From assembly GCA_020746875.1 (NCBI GenBank), contig JAGTJL010000008.1, forward strand, positions 62,001 to 126,000: 64,000 nt of DNA, read 5' to 3'. How positions within the stretch are numbered: position 1 is the stretch's first letter; each line of letters starts with the position of its first letter. Below are positions 27,202-39,803 of the stretch, one piece after another. Both the position numbers and the translations under genes were made by a program. Under the pieces are notes generated by a model. It was given only the letters and a program-made list of their open reading frames with translations. It had not been told where the DNA came from and searched no databases. Origin of the DNA: Rhexocercosporidium sp. MPI-PUGE-AT-0058. Taxonomy: Eukaryota > Ascomycota > Leotiomycetes > Helotiales.

Positions 27202-29160
27202 ATGTTTAATAACGCTAGACCTGCGGGTAACACTCGCTTTAGCGGTGCCGCTCGTAATATTCTTCGTAAGACTATGGAATTTATAAATCCTCTTTATATA
27301 ATTAAAAGCGAAAGTACTTTTGATGGCAAACTGCCTTAAAGTACTCGCGGTAATAGTAATAGGGAATCTTCCTATATTTATAACTAGCCCGTTTATATTC
27401 GTAAAGAGAAAGGCAAGGCTATAGCCTAAACTAAAAGTGACTTAAACATGTCCGACTATATAACGGATAATATAGTCTTTTTGTCTTTAATATTAATATT
27501 AATCTTACGGCTTTAGGTATACCCACCAAAGAATAAATCGCTTAGAAGTAGCGTAAGCTCAAAAAATATATGCGCTTATTAACTGAGTTTAAGGCTAAAG
27601 ACACTTGCGCGAAGACGCGGCTTGCTTATTATAAAAATAGTCTTATTAGACTTCGCCGCCTTCGGGCAATTTCCGTCGTTTATATAAACGTAATAAGTAA
27701 ATAATATGCGGTTAAAGAAAGCCTTTAATAAACCTATAATATAATATTAGATTTTATTACTATTACTTTAGTAAGGGACTTTAGGTTACTTTTAGTAAAG
27801 CGTAACCTTAATTTAGGGCTAAAAGCTAACTTGTTTAGCCTATAGCACTCGCTTAATAGGGATGTTATTAAGCTTTATTAATATCTTTATCCCTTTAGTC
27901 GAGACTTTTATAAAAGAACCTAATAACTTTAAAGAACTCGATTCCGACTCAGAGGATAAACCTCAGAACTACTTCGACGCCTCGCTAAAGCCTACTATTA
28001 CTATAGAGGGCCTTACCCTTACTTAATAAATAAAAGTAAATTAATTAATTAAGATCTCTATTAACTTTATTATTACTACCGCTATTAAGAAAGCCCTTAA
28101 TTAATATACTCTTAATAACCCTCACCACGAGACTCGCACTCCTTCCCCTTAAAACGACCGATTAGCACGTATTCTTACGGCAGACCTTTAGCTAACCGTT
28201 AATTATTATTTATTAAAGTTAAACAACTCGGTCCGAGTCATAAAGCCCTTTAAAGTTAAGTACCCCCGTATCCCTTTTAGCGATTATAAGGACGATATTA
28301 AATATAATACCTAAAAAATAAAGATAAAGTTATTTATAAAAGAATACTTAAGTAATTTTAAAAGTAAAATATTATAAGTTAAGGCTTACTTTTAATGCAC
28401 CGCTGGCGAGGCAAAGACTATTATCCTTTAATATATAAACCTTAAATTTACCGGTACTTTCGAAACTGCCGCCGACGTTTTAACGGCCTTAAACTAGCGA
28501 TTCTTTAACTATAACTGAGTCTAAGTTATTAAGAGAATATATAATTAGTTATTAATAAATAATATAATTTATAACGACTTCCGAGTTAAATTCACTTTTT
28601 ATATTATTATTAATAAGATTACTCGCTCTTACTAGTTTGAAGACGTATGCAAAAAGGTCTCTCCGGCCTTTAAGCGTATAATTTACATAAAAAAGTATAA
28701 AATAAACGGAAATTATACGGCCTTTAACGATTCCTAATTATTACGAATTAAGAATCCTGTAATATTATATTAAAAGAGGCTATAACGACTCGTAAGGCTT
28801 AAATTAACGTTACCTTTAACGGCTATAACGCGCGCGGCATTCTTAAGAAGAAAGGCTGGCGTATAACCTCTCTTACGCCGGCTATAATAATATAAAAACC
28901 TTTAATATTAACTTATAAACTATCGCTAAAAGTTCGCCCGCGCTCGCTATCTCCGGCTTCGTTCCTCCGCCGCCTTAAGTCTCTTATACCGCCCCTTACT
29001 CTTAAAGACGTCTTTTTTAATACCTGCCTTTATTATAATAAGACTAGCCACTGGGCTAGCGACTGCTTTAAGCGCCAGAGAAACTAAGCCTTTAATAAGT
29101 TAATATCTAAGCTAATTATTAACGAAAACTTAAAAATTAACGAGTTATTAAAAAACTCTT
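27202..29160 (+). pseudogene. Gypsy gag, broken, with CCHC zinc knuckle
   Basis: The start MFNNARPAGNTRFSG at 27,202 is followed by a capsid-like region. A zinc knuckle, CLYYNKTSHWASDCFK near 29,020-29,070, fits C-x2-C-x4-H-x4-C with the second cysteine mutated to tyrosine (G-to-A). Many stops interrupt the frame. Gag would form the particle that holds element RNA. Confidence 0.75.
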
Positions 29161-30439
29161 AAGCTATAATAAAGACTTATATTTTAGCGTAAGCTATAAC
29201 TTATAAAAGGACTTAGTATTTAATTTCTGTACTCTTATTAAAGGATAATAATTCTTAATTAATATTAAATTAAAAAAGAATAGATTCTTTATTAAAATAC
29301 TTATATATATTAATAGTAAAGTAAATATTTTTAATATAATTAAAACCTCCTTTATATATTAACTCGTTAAGTAATTTAATATTTCTTTTATAACATTTCC
29401 TTAACTAATCGTCTTAACTAATTATAATAATAAGAAAAGTAAGCCAATTAATACGGCTGTTTTATTTACTTTAATTATTAACTACCGGCGAATTAACTTT
29501 CCTTTCCTAGTAATTAACTTAAAAAATACCGACGTCTTAATTAACCGGAAGTTCTTTAAGCATTACGACTTAAAGCAGTCGTATATAAAGAATTATAACC
29601 GGCTAAAATGGCCGTTAAATATATTCGTATAGCCGTACTTTAATTAGTGAGTCTTTATTAATATTAATCGTTTCGACAAATTAATCGTTAAATCTTACTA
29701 GCTCGATATAGAATAAAAGGACGCCCTCTTAAACCTAAATAATTATTACCGGAAGCAAGCCAGGATTGCGGCACTCGACGATTCCCTTAAATTTAAAGTC
29801 TTTATACGACTTATAGCTAGCGTCCCGCCGACTCGACCCTCGAGCTTTATTAAAGAGGTTAAAAAGCGCTTACGTATTATAAAAAATTAATTAAATCTTT
29901 TAATATTTTATAATCTGGGATTATTACTTAAAGACAGAAAAGCCCGTAAAGCTTTTCCGGCGAATTATTAACTTAAGGCGCTTATTACGGAGATTTTCTT
30001 AATATTAGCAGCGGTAATGTTTACGACGTACTTTTAAATTAAAAAGGCTAAAAAAAAAAAGCAAAAACCTTTATAATATTAATATATGAAATCGATTAAG
30101 AGCTGACTCGCCGCCGACAAAAAGCCTTAAATTAATTAAATGTCGAGCTCGCATTAATAAATAAAGACTTAACCTTAAAAGAAGTCTTAAAAGTTAAATA
30201 CGTATAAAACAATAAGTTAATAAATAAGAAGCTCCCGGCAAAGTATTAAGAGTATACTTCTCTCTTCTTCCGGCGAGCCTTTAACGAGTTACCCGTGCAT
30301 TGCTAAGGCGTAGATTATTAAATTAAATTTATTAAAGAAAACGACTTATTCTTTAAACTTCTTCGGCGTATAACTAAAGAATAGCTATTAAAAACTAAGC
30401 GATATATTATTAATAACTTATATAAAGGTTTTATTAAAT

Positions 30440-30960
30440 CTTTTAATATATTATATGCGGCCCTTATCTTTTTCATTAAGAAAGCCGATAGCAGTCTCCG
30501 ATTATACGTCGACTACCGGAAGCTAAATGCCTTATTTAAAAAGGACCCGTACTCGATCCCCTTAATTAATGAGATAATAGCTTATATTTATAAAGCAAAA
30601 GTCTTCATAAAGCTTAATATTTAACAAGCCTTTTATTATATTTATATATCCCCCGAAAGCGAAAACTATACAACCTTCCGCACTCGGTATAATACGTATA
30701 AATATAAAGTCCTTCCCTTTAGCCTTACGAATAGCCCGGCGATTTTTTCATAGTTTATTAACGATATTTTAATAAAGCATTTAAACGACTTTTACGCGGC
30801 TTATATAAACGATATCCTTATATACTCGTTAACTCCTAAAGAACACGAGATACACGTTAAAAAAGTTATAATAATACTATAAGCATACGGACTTTAGGCC
30901 GATATTAAGAAGTCCGAGTTTAATGTATAAAAGATAAAGTTCTTGAGTTTTATTATTAAT
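30440..30960 (+). pseudogene. Gypsy reverse transcriptase, broken
   Basis: The frame shows FIKKADSSLRLYVDYRKLNA, then AKVFIKLNI*QAFYYI, TTFRTRYNTYKYKVLPFSLT and YINDILIYS in place of the YLDDILIYS active site. These are the ordered motifs of gypsy reverse transcriptases. The first active-site aspartate of the YxDD motif reads as asparagine. Two in-frame stops lie within the domain. Confidence 0.85.
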
Positions 30961-32279
30961 ATTAATAGTATAAAAATAAACTTAAAAAAGGTTAGCGTAA
31001 TTAAAAACTAAAAATACGTCGGTAACGTACGTAGCGTATAAAGCTATCTTAGTTTTTATAACTTTTACCGTCGGTTTATTAAAGATTATAATTATATCGC
31101 TCGACCCCTTATAATACTTACCGGGAAGGACGTATCCTTTAACTTCGACAACGCTTATAAAAACGCGTGGGAAACTCTTTAAAAAGCTCTCTAATTTATA
31201 CCGGTCCTTTATTATTACGACCCGGTAAAGCAAACGCGGCTAGAAACTAATTCTTTTAACGGAGTCGTTACTAGCGTATTATCTTAACTTTAAGAGGACG
31301 GCATTTTTTACTTTATAAATTACTTTTTTAAAACTATAGTAAATCCCGAGCTTAACTACTCAATCTACGACAAAGAAATACTAATAATCTTCCGGTTATT
31401 TAAATAATATCGCCCGGAATTATTAAATACTTAAAAGAACGTTTACGTATATATAAATTACCGAGCTTTAAAATACTTTATAATTATTAAGGATTTTACG
31501 GCTAAGTAAGTACGTTAAGCCGAGTTCTTCGCGGAATTCTATTTCACGATTATATATTATATTAAGATTATAAATACTTTTATTAATATTCTTTCCTAAA
31601 GAGATTAAGACCTTACGGTAATAGAGGCTTGTAAGCAAGCCATTCGTAATCAGCAACTCATTACGGATAATAAGATCGACCTTTTAGTTATTATTAACTT
31701 CTAGCTAATAGCCGTCGATTTCTTTAAACCGTCGCGACTACTTAATCAGAAAATATATTAAGCGGGGTTTCCTAAACGAATAATTAAATTAATAAATAAA
31801 ATACCTTTAAGGAAAAAGCGTTCTTTAGCCGAGGCTATTTAATTAAAGTATTTAAATATACTTCTCCCTTACGAAATTACTCTCTGTTCGACAATAGCGT
31901 AAAGCGCTTAATTAGAAATCTTAAGACGGTATGTGCGGAGTAGTCGTACGGCCGCTATTTTAGCCGCTTCTTTAGCTCTTATAGAGGTAGATTAAAAGGT
32001 AAATTAAGAGGTAAACTAAGATGTAGACTAAAAGGCCGACTAAGAGGTAAAGTAAGCTTTAAGATAAGATCTTATGTTAATCGACCTAAAGGCATCTGCC
32101 TTAAATAAGTTAAACTTTAACTTTATAATTGTTTATAATATCGCCGAATACGACGTAATCGACTAAGTGCTTACGGCTAATAAAAAGTCTCCTTTATTAG
32201 AGCTTCTTCAATAAAGAGCCCGCGAGAACGACTTAAATTACGAGTTATTTAACGGCAAGCTTCTTTTTTAAGGACGTCT

Positions 32280-33710
32280 AAAAGTATTTATAAAACCGCC
32301 GGAGCTTCGCACGTCGCTATTACGGCATATATACTCGTAACCCTTAATCGCTTATGCCGGAATCGGGAAAATAAAAGTATTATTAGGCCGCAAATATTAT
32401 TAAAATAGCCTTTTTATTAACGTAAGCCGTTACGTCGCGAATTACAATTACTTTAAATAAAAAGCTAAAAGAGACAAGATACTTAGTTTCTTATATCCTT
32501 TACTTATCTCCGCCCGGCCGTATTAATACTTTATAATAGATTTTACGAAATTATTATTAAATAAGAATAGCTATAACTTTATTATAATAATTATAAACCG
32601 CTTATTTAAAAAACCGGTCTTTATACTTTACTACGACACAATTATAGCTAAAGAAATAACTACTTTCTTTCTCGTTTATTAAACTTATTACTTCGGTATG
32701 CCGGATTTAATGCTTTTGGATCGCGAACCGCAATTCGTCTCCTCTTTTTAAAAAGAATATTATCGCATCTTTAGCATTAAAGTAAAGCTAACGACAGCAT
32801 ATAACTTTAACGTCGACGGCTAAATTAAGGTAATAAACTAATATATTAAATAACGGCTCCGCCTCTTTTATTATTATTACTAAGACAATTAAAATGACCT
32901 CTTACTTATTATAAATATCGCGTAACTTACTTTACTTTACGAGTCTTTTAATAACCTCACGCCTTTCCGGCTACTTAACGGCGTAAAGCCGAGGACCTTT
33001 TAGGACTTAATAAACTTAAAACCACTTATTACGGCAATAAAGAAGCTTAACCGCGAAAAGGCTTTATAAGTCGCCTCACGTATAAAAGAGGTTATAAAAG
33101 TTATATAATTATCGCTAAAGGCTTAATAAGAGAAAATAAAACGCTTAGCTAATTATAGTCGACGCGCTGTCGATTAAGACGTTAACGACTTAATATTAGT
33201 GGACACGCGGAACTAAAATGTCGACCGGCCTTTAAAAAAGCTATTCGATAAGTGATACGGTTTTATTAAAGTAGTCGCTAAAGAAGAAAAGAATTAGAGA
33301 GTTGAGCTCCTAAAGAATTAAGTAATCCACTCTATCTTTTACTTATACTCGCTCCGTAAATACGTCGACAACCCTTTGCTTAGACAAGCTAAGGTTACGC
33401 CGACACTTATTTAGCTCCTACTTAAGTAGGACGAGTGGGAAATTGAAGGCATTCTTAGCTTTAAGGTCGTACGGAATAAGTTATTCTACCGCATTAAGTG
33501 GCTAGGCGCCGACGAGGATTTAGAATAATATTCATACTCGGATGTTATAACGGCTTCGTATATAATTAGACGATTCCACCTCGAGCACCTTAACGCTAAA
33601 GGCCCGTCAAGAGCTCTTTTTAAATAGCTAGAGGCTTATAATATTGGTATTAACGACTATAACGACTTAAAGGACGATACGGTTATAGCTATAATTACGC
33701 GAACGTAATT
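32280..33710 (+). pseudogene. Gypsy integrase with C-terminal chromodomain, broken
   Basis: The integrase reads from about 32,330 (zinc-binding region), through the core (FIIDFTKLL near 32,540, FGMPDLMLLDREPQFVSSF near 32,690) to NNLTPFRLLNGVKPR near 32,950. A chromodomain follows at about 33,430-33,600 (WEIEGILSFKVVRNKLFYRI, then KWLGADEDLE). A conserved tail, RRFHLEHLNAKGPSRAL, comes next. In living elements the chromodomain binds methylated histone H3 and steers insertion to heterochromatin, which fits the present neighbourhood. Stops make it inactive. Confidence 0.85.
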
Positions 33711-33728
33711 CTTTAAGAGGAGAGGGTA

Positions 33729-34099
33729 ATATTACGATTTTTGGCGCTTTGTATTTTAATTAAGTGAGCTCGGTATTACTCGTAGCATTACCTTGGCATG
33801 GTAATCATAGCGCTAGGCCTAATCGGGAAAGGTTAGGGGGACCTTTTATATATTTATATTAAAGCTCCTTTTTATAAAAAGCTCTTCTTTTCTCTTAGTC
33901 TTTTCTTTTTGATTCTGAGCGTAGCTTTAGGTTCAAATATAAAGCTATTTCTTGCACCGTATTAACCTCTAGCCAGCCGTAATACTTAAGCCTTGAGACG
34001 TTCTTAAAGTAAGGTTCCGGTTATATATAATTCGGCTCTTATTACTGCTTTAAAAGCAGTAGCACTTTATTATCTTATTTCTATAAGTATTATTTCGAA
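33729..34099 (+). repeat. Candidate 3' LTR of the chromovirus-type element
   Basis: It begins right after the purine-rich run with TATTACG, which would be TGTCACG before RIP. It includes a pyrimidine-rich promoter-like stretch near 33,880-33,920. No second copy was found in the window, so the end is approximate. Confidence 0.35.
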
Positions 34100-37000
34100 G
34101 CTATTATTTATTCTTTTTGAATTAAAAATAGTAAATACGTTTTAAACGTTAATTAATTTTATTATATCGAAGAGTCGGATAGCGAAGATGTTTAAATAAT
34201 CTTAAAGCTCCTAATTTACTTTTAATATTAATCCTTTTAAAGCTGACTTCGGCATGATATTTTATTAAGTTAAAAAAGCTTTTTAAGCGTCCCGGAGCTT
34301 CCTTTAGATTATTTCTTCTTTCCGCTTCGAGTCTAAGTTTTTTTTTATATTAATTATTCGTAAAATAAAGACTTCTTTTTTTAATTTATTCCGAGGAAAT
34401 TAAATCGCTTAAGCTTTTATTTCTTCTTTTTAAGAGCTTATATAAATATAATTATTTTTATTTTTATAAATAATTCTTAAATTAAGTTACTTTTTAAACT
34501 CGTGATATTAATTTTAATACTTATAAAATCCTTGAAATCTAGCACCCGGAATCGGCTTATTAAAGTAAAAGAAGCATCCGGTGCTTATGTTATTCTTTAT
34601 ATTAAAACGTCGATTATATTTAGAGCTTACTCTAAAATCTTAATAGAATACCTCAGCTTTTTCGAGGTATACGATCGACTTATAAGTAAATAAAGCCTTG
34701 ACTTCGGCTATTAACTCTGGATTCTTTCTTTTCTTTATAATAATATATAAAATACGTAAGTTATTTAATCCTTCCGCAATCGTATTAATATCCCGTTTTA
34801 TAATTTAATTAATATCGCGAGTCAGCCTCTTAATAATAAGAATAATTTCTTTTTGAATATGCCTTTTTTAATTTAATTTAAGATAAAGCACCGAACTCTT
34901 CTTAAAGACGTCGTCGATCTCTCGAGCTAGAGAATTGTCTTTATACTTTATAAGCTCAAGGCGAGCTATAAAGTTAAACTCCCCGAATTATGCCGCTAAA
35001 AAGGGAGTTTTACTATTACTCGACCCGAGTCGAAGACAGTCGGCCCGAGTAATTCGTATAAATAATGCTTTTTTTTTAATTAAAATATCGATTTCCCGCT
35101 CGACTTAAAGTAAGCCTTTTATTCTTACGTATATTTTATCGAAAGATTATATATTTTCTGTATCGAAGGTATTATTATCTTTTATAAAAGTTCCGGCCTT
35201 CCGCTTTAAGTGCTTAAGTAAAGCCGCTAAAAACTTTATAATTATTTGTCGTTTTATAATAATTTTCTTTTATATATAAACTCGATTAACTTTTTTAAAA
35301 GCTCGGAGAAACTATTAAAATTAAGATTTAAAAGCATTTTCCGCGATATATTTAAAGTTATTAAATATCTTTTTTAAGTTTTAAAGAATATAATAATATT
35401 ACTTAAAATTAAACGTTTAGTATTCTTTTATAATTTCCTTAACTAACTCTTAATAAGTATTATTAAAGAAGTCGGGGAGCCACTCGATGTTTTAGCTTAC
35501 TTTAAGAATATAATAGTTTACGACGTACTGTTTCTTTTCGGCGTCCTCCTTAATGCCTCGAGCCGTAAAAAGCTGCTTTAAAGTCTTAAAGAACTTAATA
35601 ATATTATTCCTGTTAAAATATAAATAATTAAAAGTGCCTGAGATTAACATAACTTAAGCTATTACGAAATAAGAAAGTCTTTTAATAAAATCCGTAATAA
35701 GTTATACGGCCTAAAATATAAGTTATTAAGACGCTATATTATTAAAAGTAGGTTTATAATAATAATTATTTAAAGCCTCGTTTATTTTATATAATATAAA
35801 AGTTTCAGTAAGTTTATATTATCCTAGCGTAAGTCGTATTAATTAAAAAGCCTAAGCGGAAGTAGCTTAAGCCTAAAGCGATATTATATAGTTTATATTA
35901 GCGGGGTTAAGTCCCCCTTACTTCGGAAGCGAATATAATATGGATTAAGGATATATAAGCTGACTAAGTATTATATAAGCCGATAGAGCTTAAAGGGCGG
36001 CCTGAGCTCTTGTATTAAAGCTTTTTAAATAGCTATTACTTTAATTATAATTAAATATATTTTATTATAAATTACTACTGCCGCTTTTGTTTCTCTTCTT
36101 TTTCTTATTAATAATTAAAGTATTGTTTATAAGTATTCCCGGTAGTTATAATAAGATAAAGTTAATAATTCTAGCGACGTTAGGCTTTATTAAAAGTCTA
36201 ATAAGCATAAAAGTAGAAGAGCTTGCAAAGCCTATAGAGCCAGTCTTAATAATAAAATAATTTATAATCGGGGTCGCAGAGCTTCCTCGGGTTATAAAGA
36301 AGTTATTAGTAAGTCGTTTAAGCTCTTTACTCTTCGGGTTACCGCTAAAGGCGTTATTTTTAATATTGTTTTTAAATATAATTAATAATTTATTAAAAAG
36401 CAGATGCGCTTAATATTATTAATAAAAAAGTAAAAAATATAATATATTATATTAAAAAAAGAAAAACATACGAGCTCGAGAAAATAAAGGAAATATATAA
36501 ATAAAATATTAAGTTAAAGAGTTTATAGCTTTAGGCTCCTTTTAAAGTAATAAAGCCCGAAAGACGCCGAAGTCTAGGCCTTTTATTCTTATAATAAACG
36601 AACGTATAAACTTAAGCGAAGTAAATAAATCTCGTTAAATATAAAAGCTTTATTATTATTAAAGTTAATCTCGGCGTAAAATAACTTAAGACCGAAATTA
36701 ATTAAAAAAGCATAAAGTAAAACCCCGTATACCTTTTTATTAAGCTTTATCTTATTAGCTTAAAATAAGCCTTTAGCAGAAAAAAAAAAGGAAAAGAGTA
36801 ATAAATACGCTTGTTAAAAGTGTAATTAGCGTTGAAATTTACCGGATTTATTTTAAATAATTTATTTCTCGTTTCCGAAGTATTAAATATACTTTAATAT
36901 TAATTAAGACGTTTTTAATAACGTAATCCGGCTATTTTCGGTCTGACCTTTTTCAGTATTAATACTTTACGTATTAAAGCTAGTAGTTCTAGTAATTTAA

Positions 37001-37370
37001 GTACTCTTATATTAAAAGTAAGTAATTTCCTTTCAGACTTCTTATACTTCTCGTTAAGTTATAAAAGACTGTCGAGGTGCCGTATTTGGTTCTGTTTTAA
37101 GGGCTAAGAGATCTTTAAGTAAATAAGTCTATACTAGTTCGAGTACTTGTCGGTTTCGGTCCTTATAATTAATATAAGAGGCCTTTAGGCTTTTCTACGT
37201 ACCTCACTTTAGCTTTTTTATTTGCTTTTTGCGTTAATTATTAAAATATATAAAAAGGAAAACACTAAGCATATAATAAGAAGATAGTAAAGCAAGTGTT
37301 AAAAGGTAAACGTAAGAAATACTTATTTAACGAATATTAAAGATATTATATATTTAAAGAATATAATCTA
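34100..37370 (-). mobile_element. Gypsy-type gag fragment on the minus strand
   Basis: On the minus strand, around 35,600-35,400, the frame reads FFKTLKQLFTARGIKEDAEK, then VNYYILKVS and WLPDFFNNTYQELVKEII. This is the pattern of a fungal retrotransposon gag-like domain. Upstream on that strand lies repeat A (37,371-37,529), which would be its 5' LTR. Downstream, toward 34,100, no reverse transcriptase was recognised, so this is a 5' fragment. The plus-strand open frame at 34,502-34,693 is probably chance. Confidence 0.5.
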
Positions 37371-37529
37371 TTAAGAAAAGGAAGAAGTATAATTTAAATA
37401 AGAAGGAAAAGTTATAATAGTAAAAATCGTTATTATGCTTAAAGGATGTTGCCTTAAAAGCTATCTTAAATACAGCAAAATGCAGCTCAATCACGTGACA
37501 AATGGGCCTCTGAGGTCAACCCCACCACA
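37371..37529 (-). repeat. LTR-like repeat A, inverted copy
   Basis: This is the reverse complement of the repeat at 26,720-26,878 and contains CACGTG at 37,492-37,497. It abruptly replaces the 5' half of the pogo copy at 37,530, so it marks the insertion or rearrangement point that truncated that transposon. Confidence 0.65.
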
Positions 37530-38617
37530 GTATTTTTATTATAAGAGTCTTTATATAACTTCTTATAATTTATAAGAGAAAATTAATATAATAATAATAG
37601 TTTCCGTCTTAATTAAACGTATTCAACGATTGGTACTTTATTACAACCGATAATAAGTAGACGACCGATAATACAGCTCTTAAATAGCTAGTAAAAGTGT
37701 TTATTTCTTAAACGGATTCATATAATCATTTAATAAGACTTTTTATTTTAAACGATTACGGAAGTTATGAAATTACGGAATTCCTTTGGAAATACCTTGA
37801 AAATAATATATTTCTATTATATTTACTTATATATATATTATACGTCTTATAATCCTTGGATTTGACGGTTTTCTTTACGCTAAAGCGTGTTTACTAAAAG
37901 GAATTATATAAATTAAGTTCTTTAATTAATTATATATTACTTAGCAAGCTTAATTTCCTTTTTTATTATTAAAAAGCACGCCGAAATACTATTATTCTTT
38001 TTAATATTAAATTTAGGTAAAGAGTTAGTAAATTATAGCCGGTATCTTTTGCGAAACTCTTAATAAGCTTATTATTACTAGAAAATAGTAATAAATCGAT
38101 AGCCCCGGTTCTTTAAGAGTCTCAGAGAGTAGTAATATTACTTCCTGAGCTTTCTAGCACTTTTATTTAATTATAAACTATTAAAGCTGCGAAAGATCTT
38201 CGTATATAAATACGTACTTTAATAAGCGAATTATATAATTAATATCCGATATAACGTTTATTCTTTAAGAAGATTATAAAAGAATTTAATAAAAAGGATT
38301 ACGAATTAGGGAAGGCAAATATAAGAATTAAAGAGTTAGAAAAGTAATTAAAGCAATTAAAGCTAAGGAAAAGGAGAAAAGTCTAAATTAGTCTAAATTC
38401 TAAGTTTATAATAATACGTATTATTTAAGCGGCTTAAATTACGGCTGGAGATCGTTAAATTATATTTATAGAACTAGAATTAAAAAGAGATTCTGATTTT
38501 ATAAGATCTTATATAAAAGTTAACGTAAAATAAAATTATTAAGTATTAAATAAAGAGTGCTAATATTACGCCAGGTGGGCGGAATAGGGGGGTGGGCGGA
38601 ATGGTAGGGTAGGACGT
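37530..38617 (+). mobile_element. pogo-type transposon, 3' half (pogo-L)
   Basis: It is colinear, in inverse orientation, with 56,386 to about 57,740 of the complete copy on the right. The plus strand carries the DDE transposase C-terminal half in one frame through stops: DWYFITTDN near 37,630, ALK*LVKVFI, LILNDYGSYEITEF and SLDLTVF (pogo HSSHVLQPLDL block). A basic C-terminal tail follows. The right end finishes GGTAGGGTAGGACGT with TA at 38,618-38,619. The left half is missing, cut at 37,530 by repeat A. The solo LTR present in the right copy is absent here. Confidence 0.85.
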
Positions 38618-38619
38618 TA

Positions 38620-39700
38620 TATCCCTTGGCTTGTAGTTAAGAGCAAAGTAGTAAACGGATCAAGTGCTTCTGTTAAAGCCGTGAAGCATGTGAAATGGTA
38701 TCTAATAATAGTTATTCGGAATTAGCCGAAGTCAGATTTATAGTTGTCCCCAACCAGATTTTGAGAATTGTGAGCATAATTGCTAACGGATTACCTTTAA
38801 GCCATTCCGGCCCAACGCCTGGGTTCTGTGGAGAGTGGCTTGCCTGGAGAGCAGGGTATTGGGGTAAGAGGGTGGCCGTGGACAATTAGCTTGTAGCGGT
38901 GTTGCCTTGCCTTTCGGCATTCTCCTTGGAGGCGACAAGTTGGCATGCGGGGAATTAAGCCTCAGGGCGACTCGATTGGCTGCCCTAAATCAATTGAGAA
39001 AATCTTGGGGCAATCTGCTTCCCTCTTCTCGGGAGGCTTATTGAGTTGGTCCGGCCGAACGACCACCTATAATCTGTATATCTGTATACGGAGTTTGCCG
39101 TTCGCAGCAGTTCTCGCGTTGCCAGCCTGGAATTCCGTCCTGATTGAAAAATGATAGAATACTCCCAGGATTTGAGCTATGTTCTAGCTTGTGATAGTTT
39201 GTGATCGCTTGTGGTTTTTAAAAGGTAACGGAAGTTCCCAGACAGGTGCTGGAGCCGCACGTAAAAGAATAGATATCCGTGAAAAATAAAAGCCAACTTC
39301 AGCGTACCCCTTAGGGCTGCAATAGATGCTAAAAATAGAACTTAAGTCTTCTCATGGCGGCGAATTGGCACTACAGTATTCGTACATATTAGAAATCGGC
39401 CTAGTGTAGCACCTACTGACCCGAAATACGTCCATCAAACGACTTGGCAACTACCAATGTCTGCCCTAGCGGCTGCTGTCACTCCATCATTCAATGTCCA
39501 CAGTGCCCGCCAATGCGATTTGCGTGCAGGGACTGCCAATCAAGTGTGTGTAACTGCTCACTGGTTCCAGTCTTCCATGCCTTGGAAAACGAATCTGTGG
39601 CTTTTAGCATTCAGCGAAGCTGAGGCCGACGACTAGCAAAAGGGAACTTGCAGTGCTCCGCCACACGCTAAGTGACCCAGCTCCTTCCAGACTACTCGGG
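38620..39700. other. Single-copy-like spacer upstream of the GPI-protein gene
   Basis: Base composition becomes balanced immediately after the pogo TA duplication. Open frames at 38,695-38,889 and 38,945-39,154 have no recognisable domain, and I do not consider them genes. The last few hundred bases presumably hold the promoter of the gene at 39,804. Confidence 0.5.
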
Positions 39701-39713
39701 TATGTATATAAGA
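39701..39713 (+). promoter_or_regulatory. TATA-like box of the GPI-protein gene
   Basis: TATGTATATAAGA lies about 95 bp upstream of the ATG at 39,804. It is followed by a pyrimidine-rich stretch and a CAAAC/ACAGTAAC leader, as is usual for a fungal core promoter. Assigned by position only. Confidence 0.5.
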
Positions 39714-39803
39714 TCTCTTTGCCTCACCCAAATCCTCTTTAGTTGCGCACTCAAACCCAAAGCTCCTCCATTTCAACACAGTAACTTGCCTGTACAACTA
39801 ACG

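Larger units (their letters stand above)
27202..33728 (+). mobile_element. Ty3/gypsy chromovirus-type retrotransposon, RIP-degraded
   Basis: Gag starts at ATG 27,202 (MFNNARPAGNTRFSG). The order gag, reverse transcriptase, RNase H, integrase, chromodomain is that of gypsy chromoviruses (MAGGY/Tf1-like). A purine-rich run at about 33,713-33,728 is followed by a candidate 3' LTR. The region upstream of gag (26,880-27,200) does not resemble that 3' LTR, so the element's 5' end may be chimeric or the LTRs misassigned. Frames are interrupted throughout. Confidence 0.85.
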
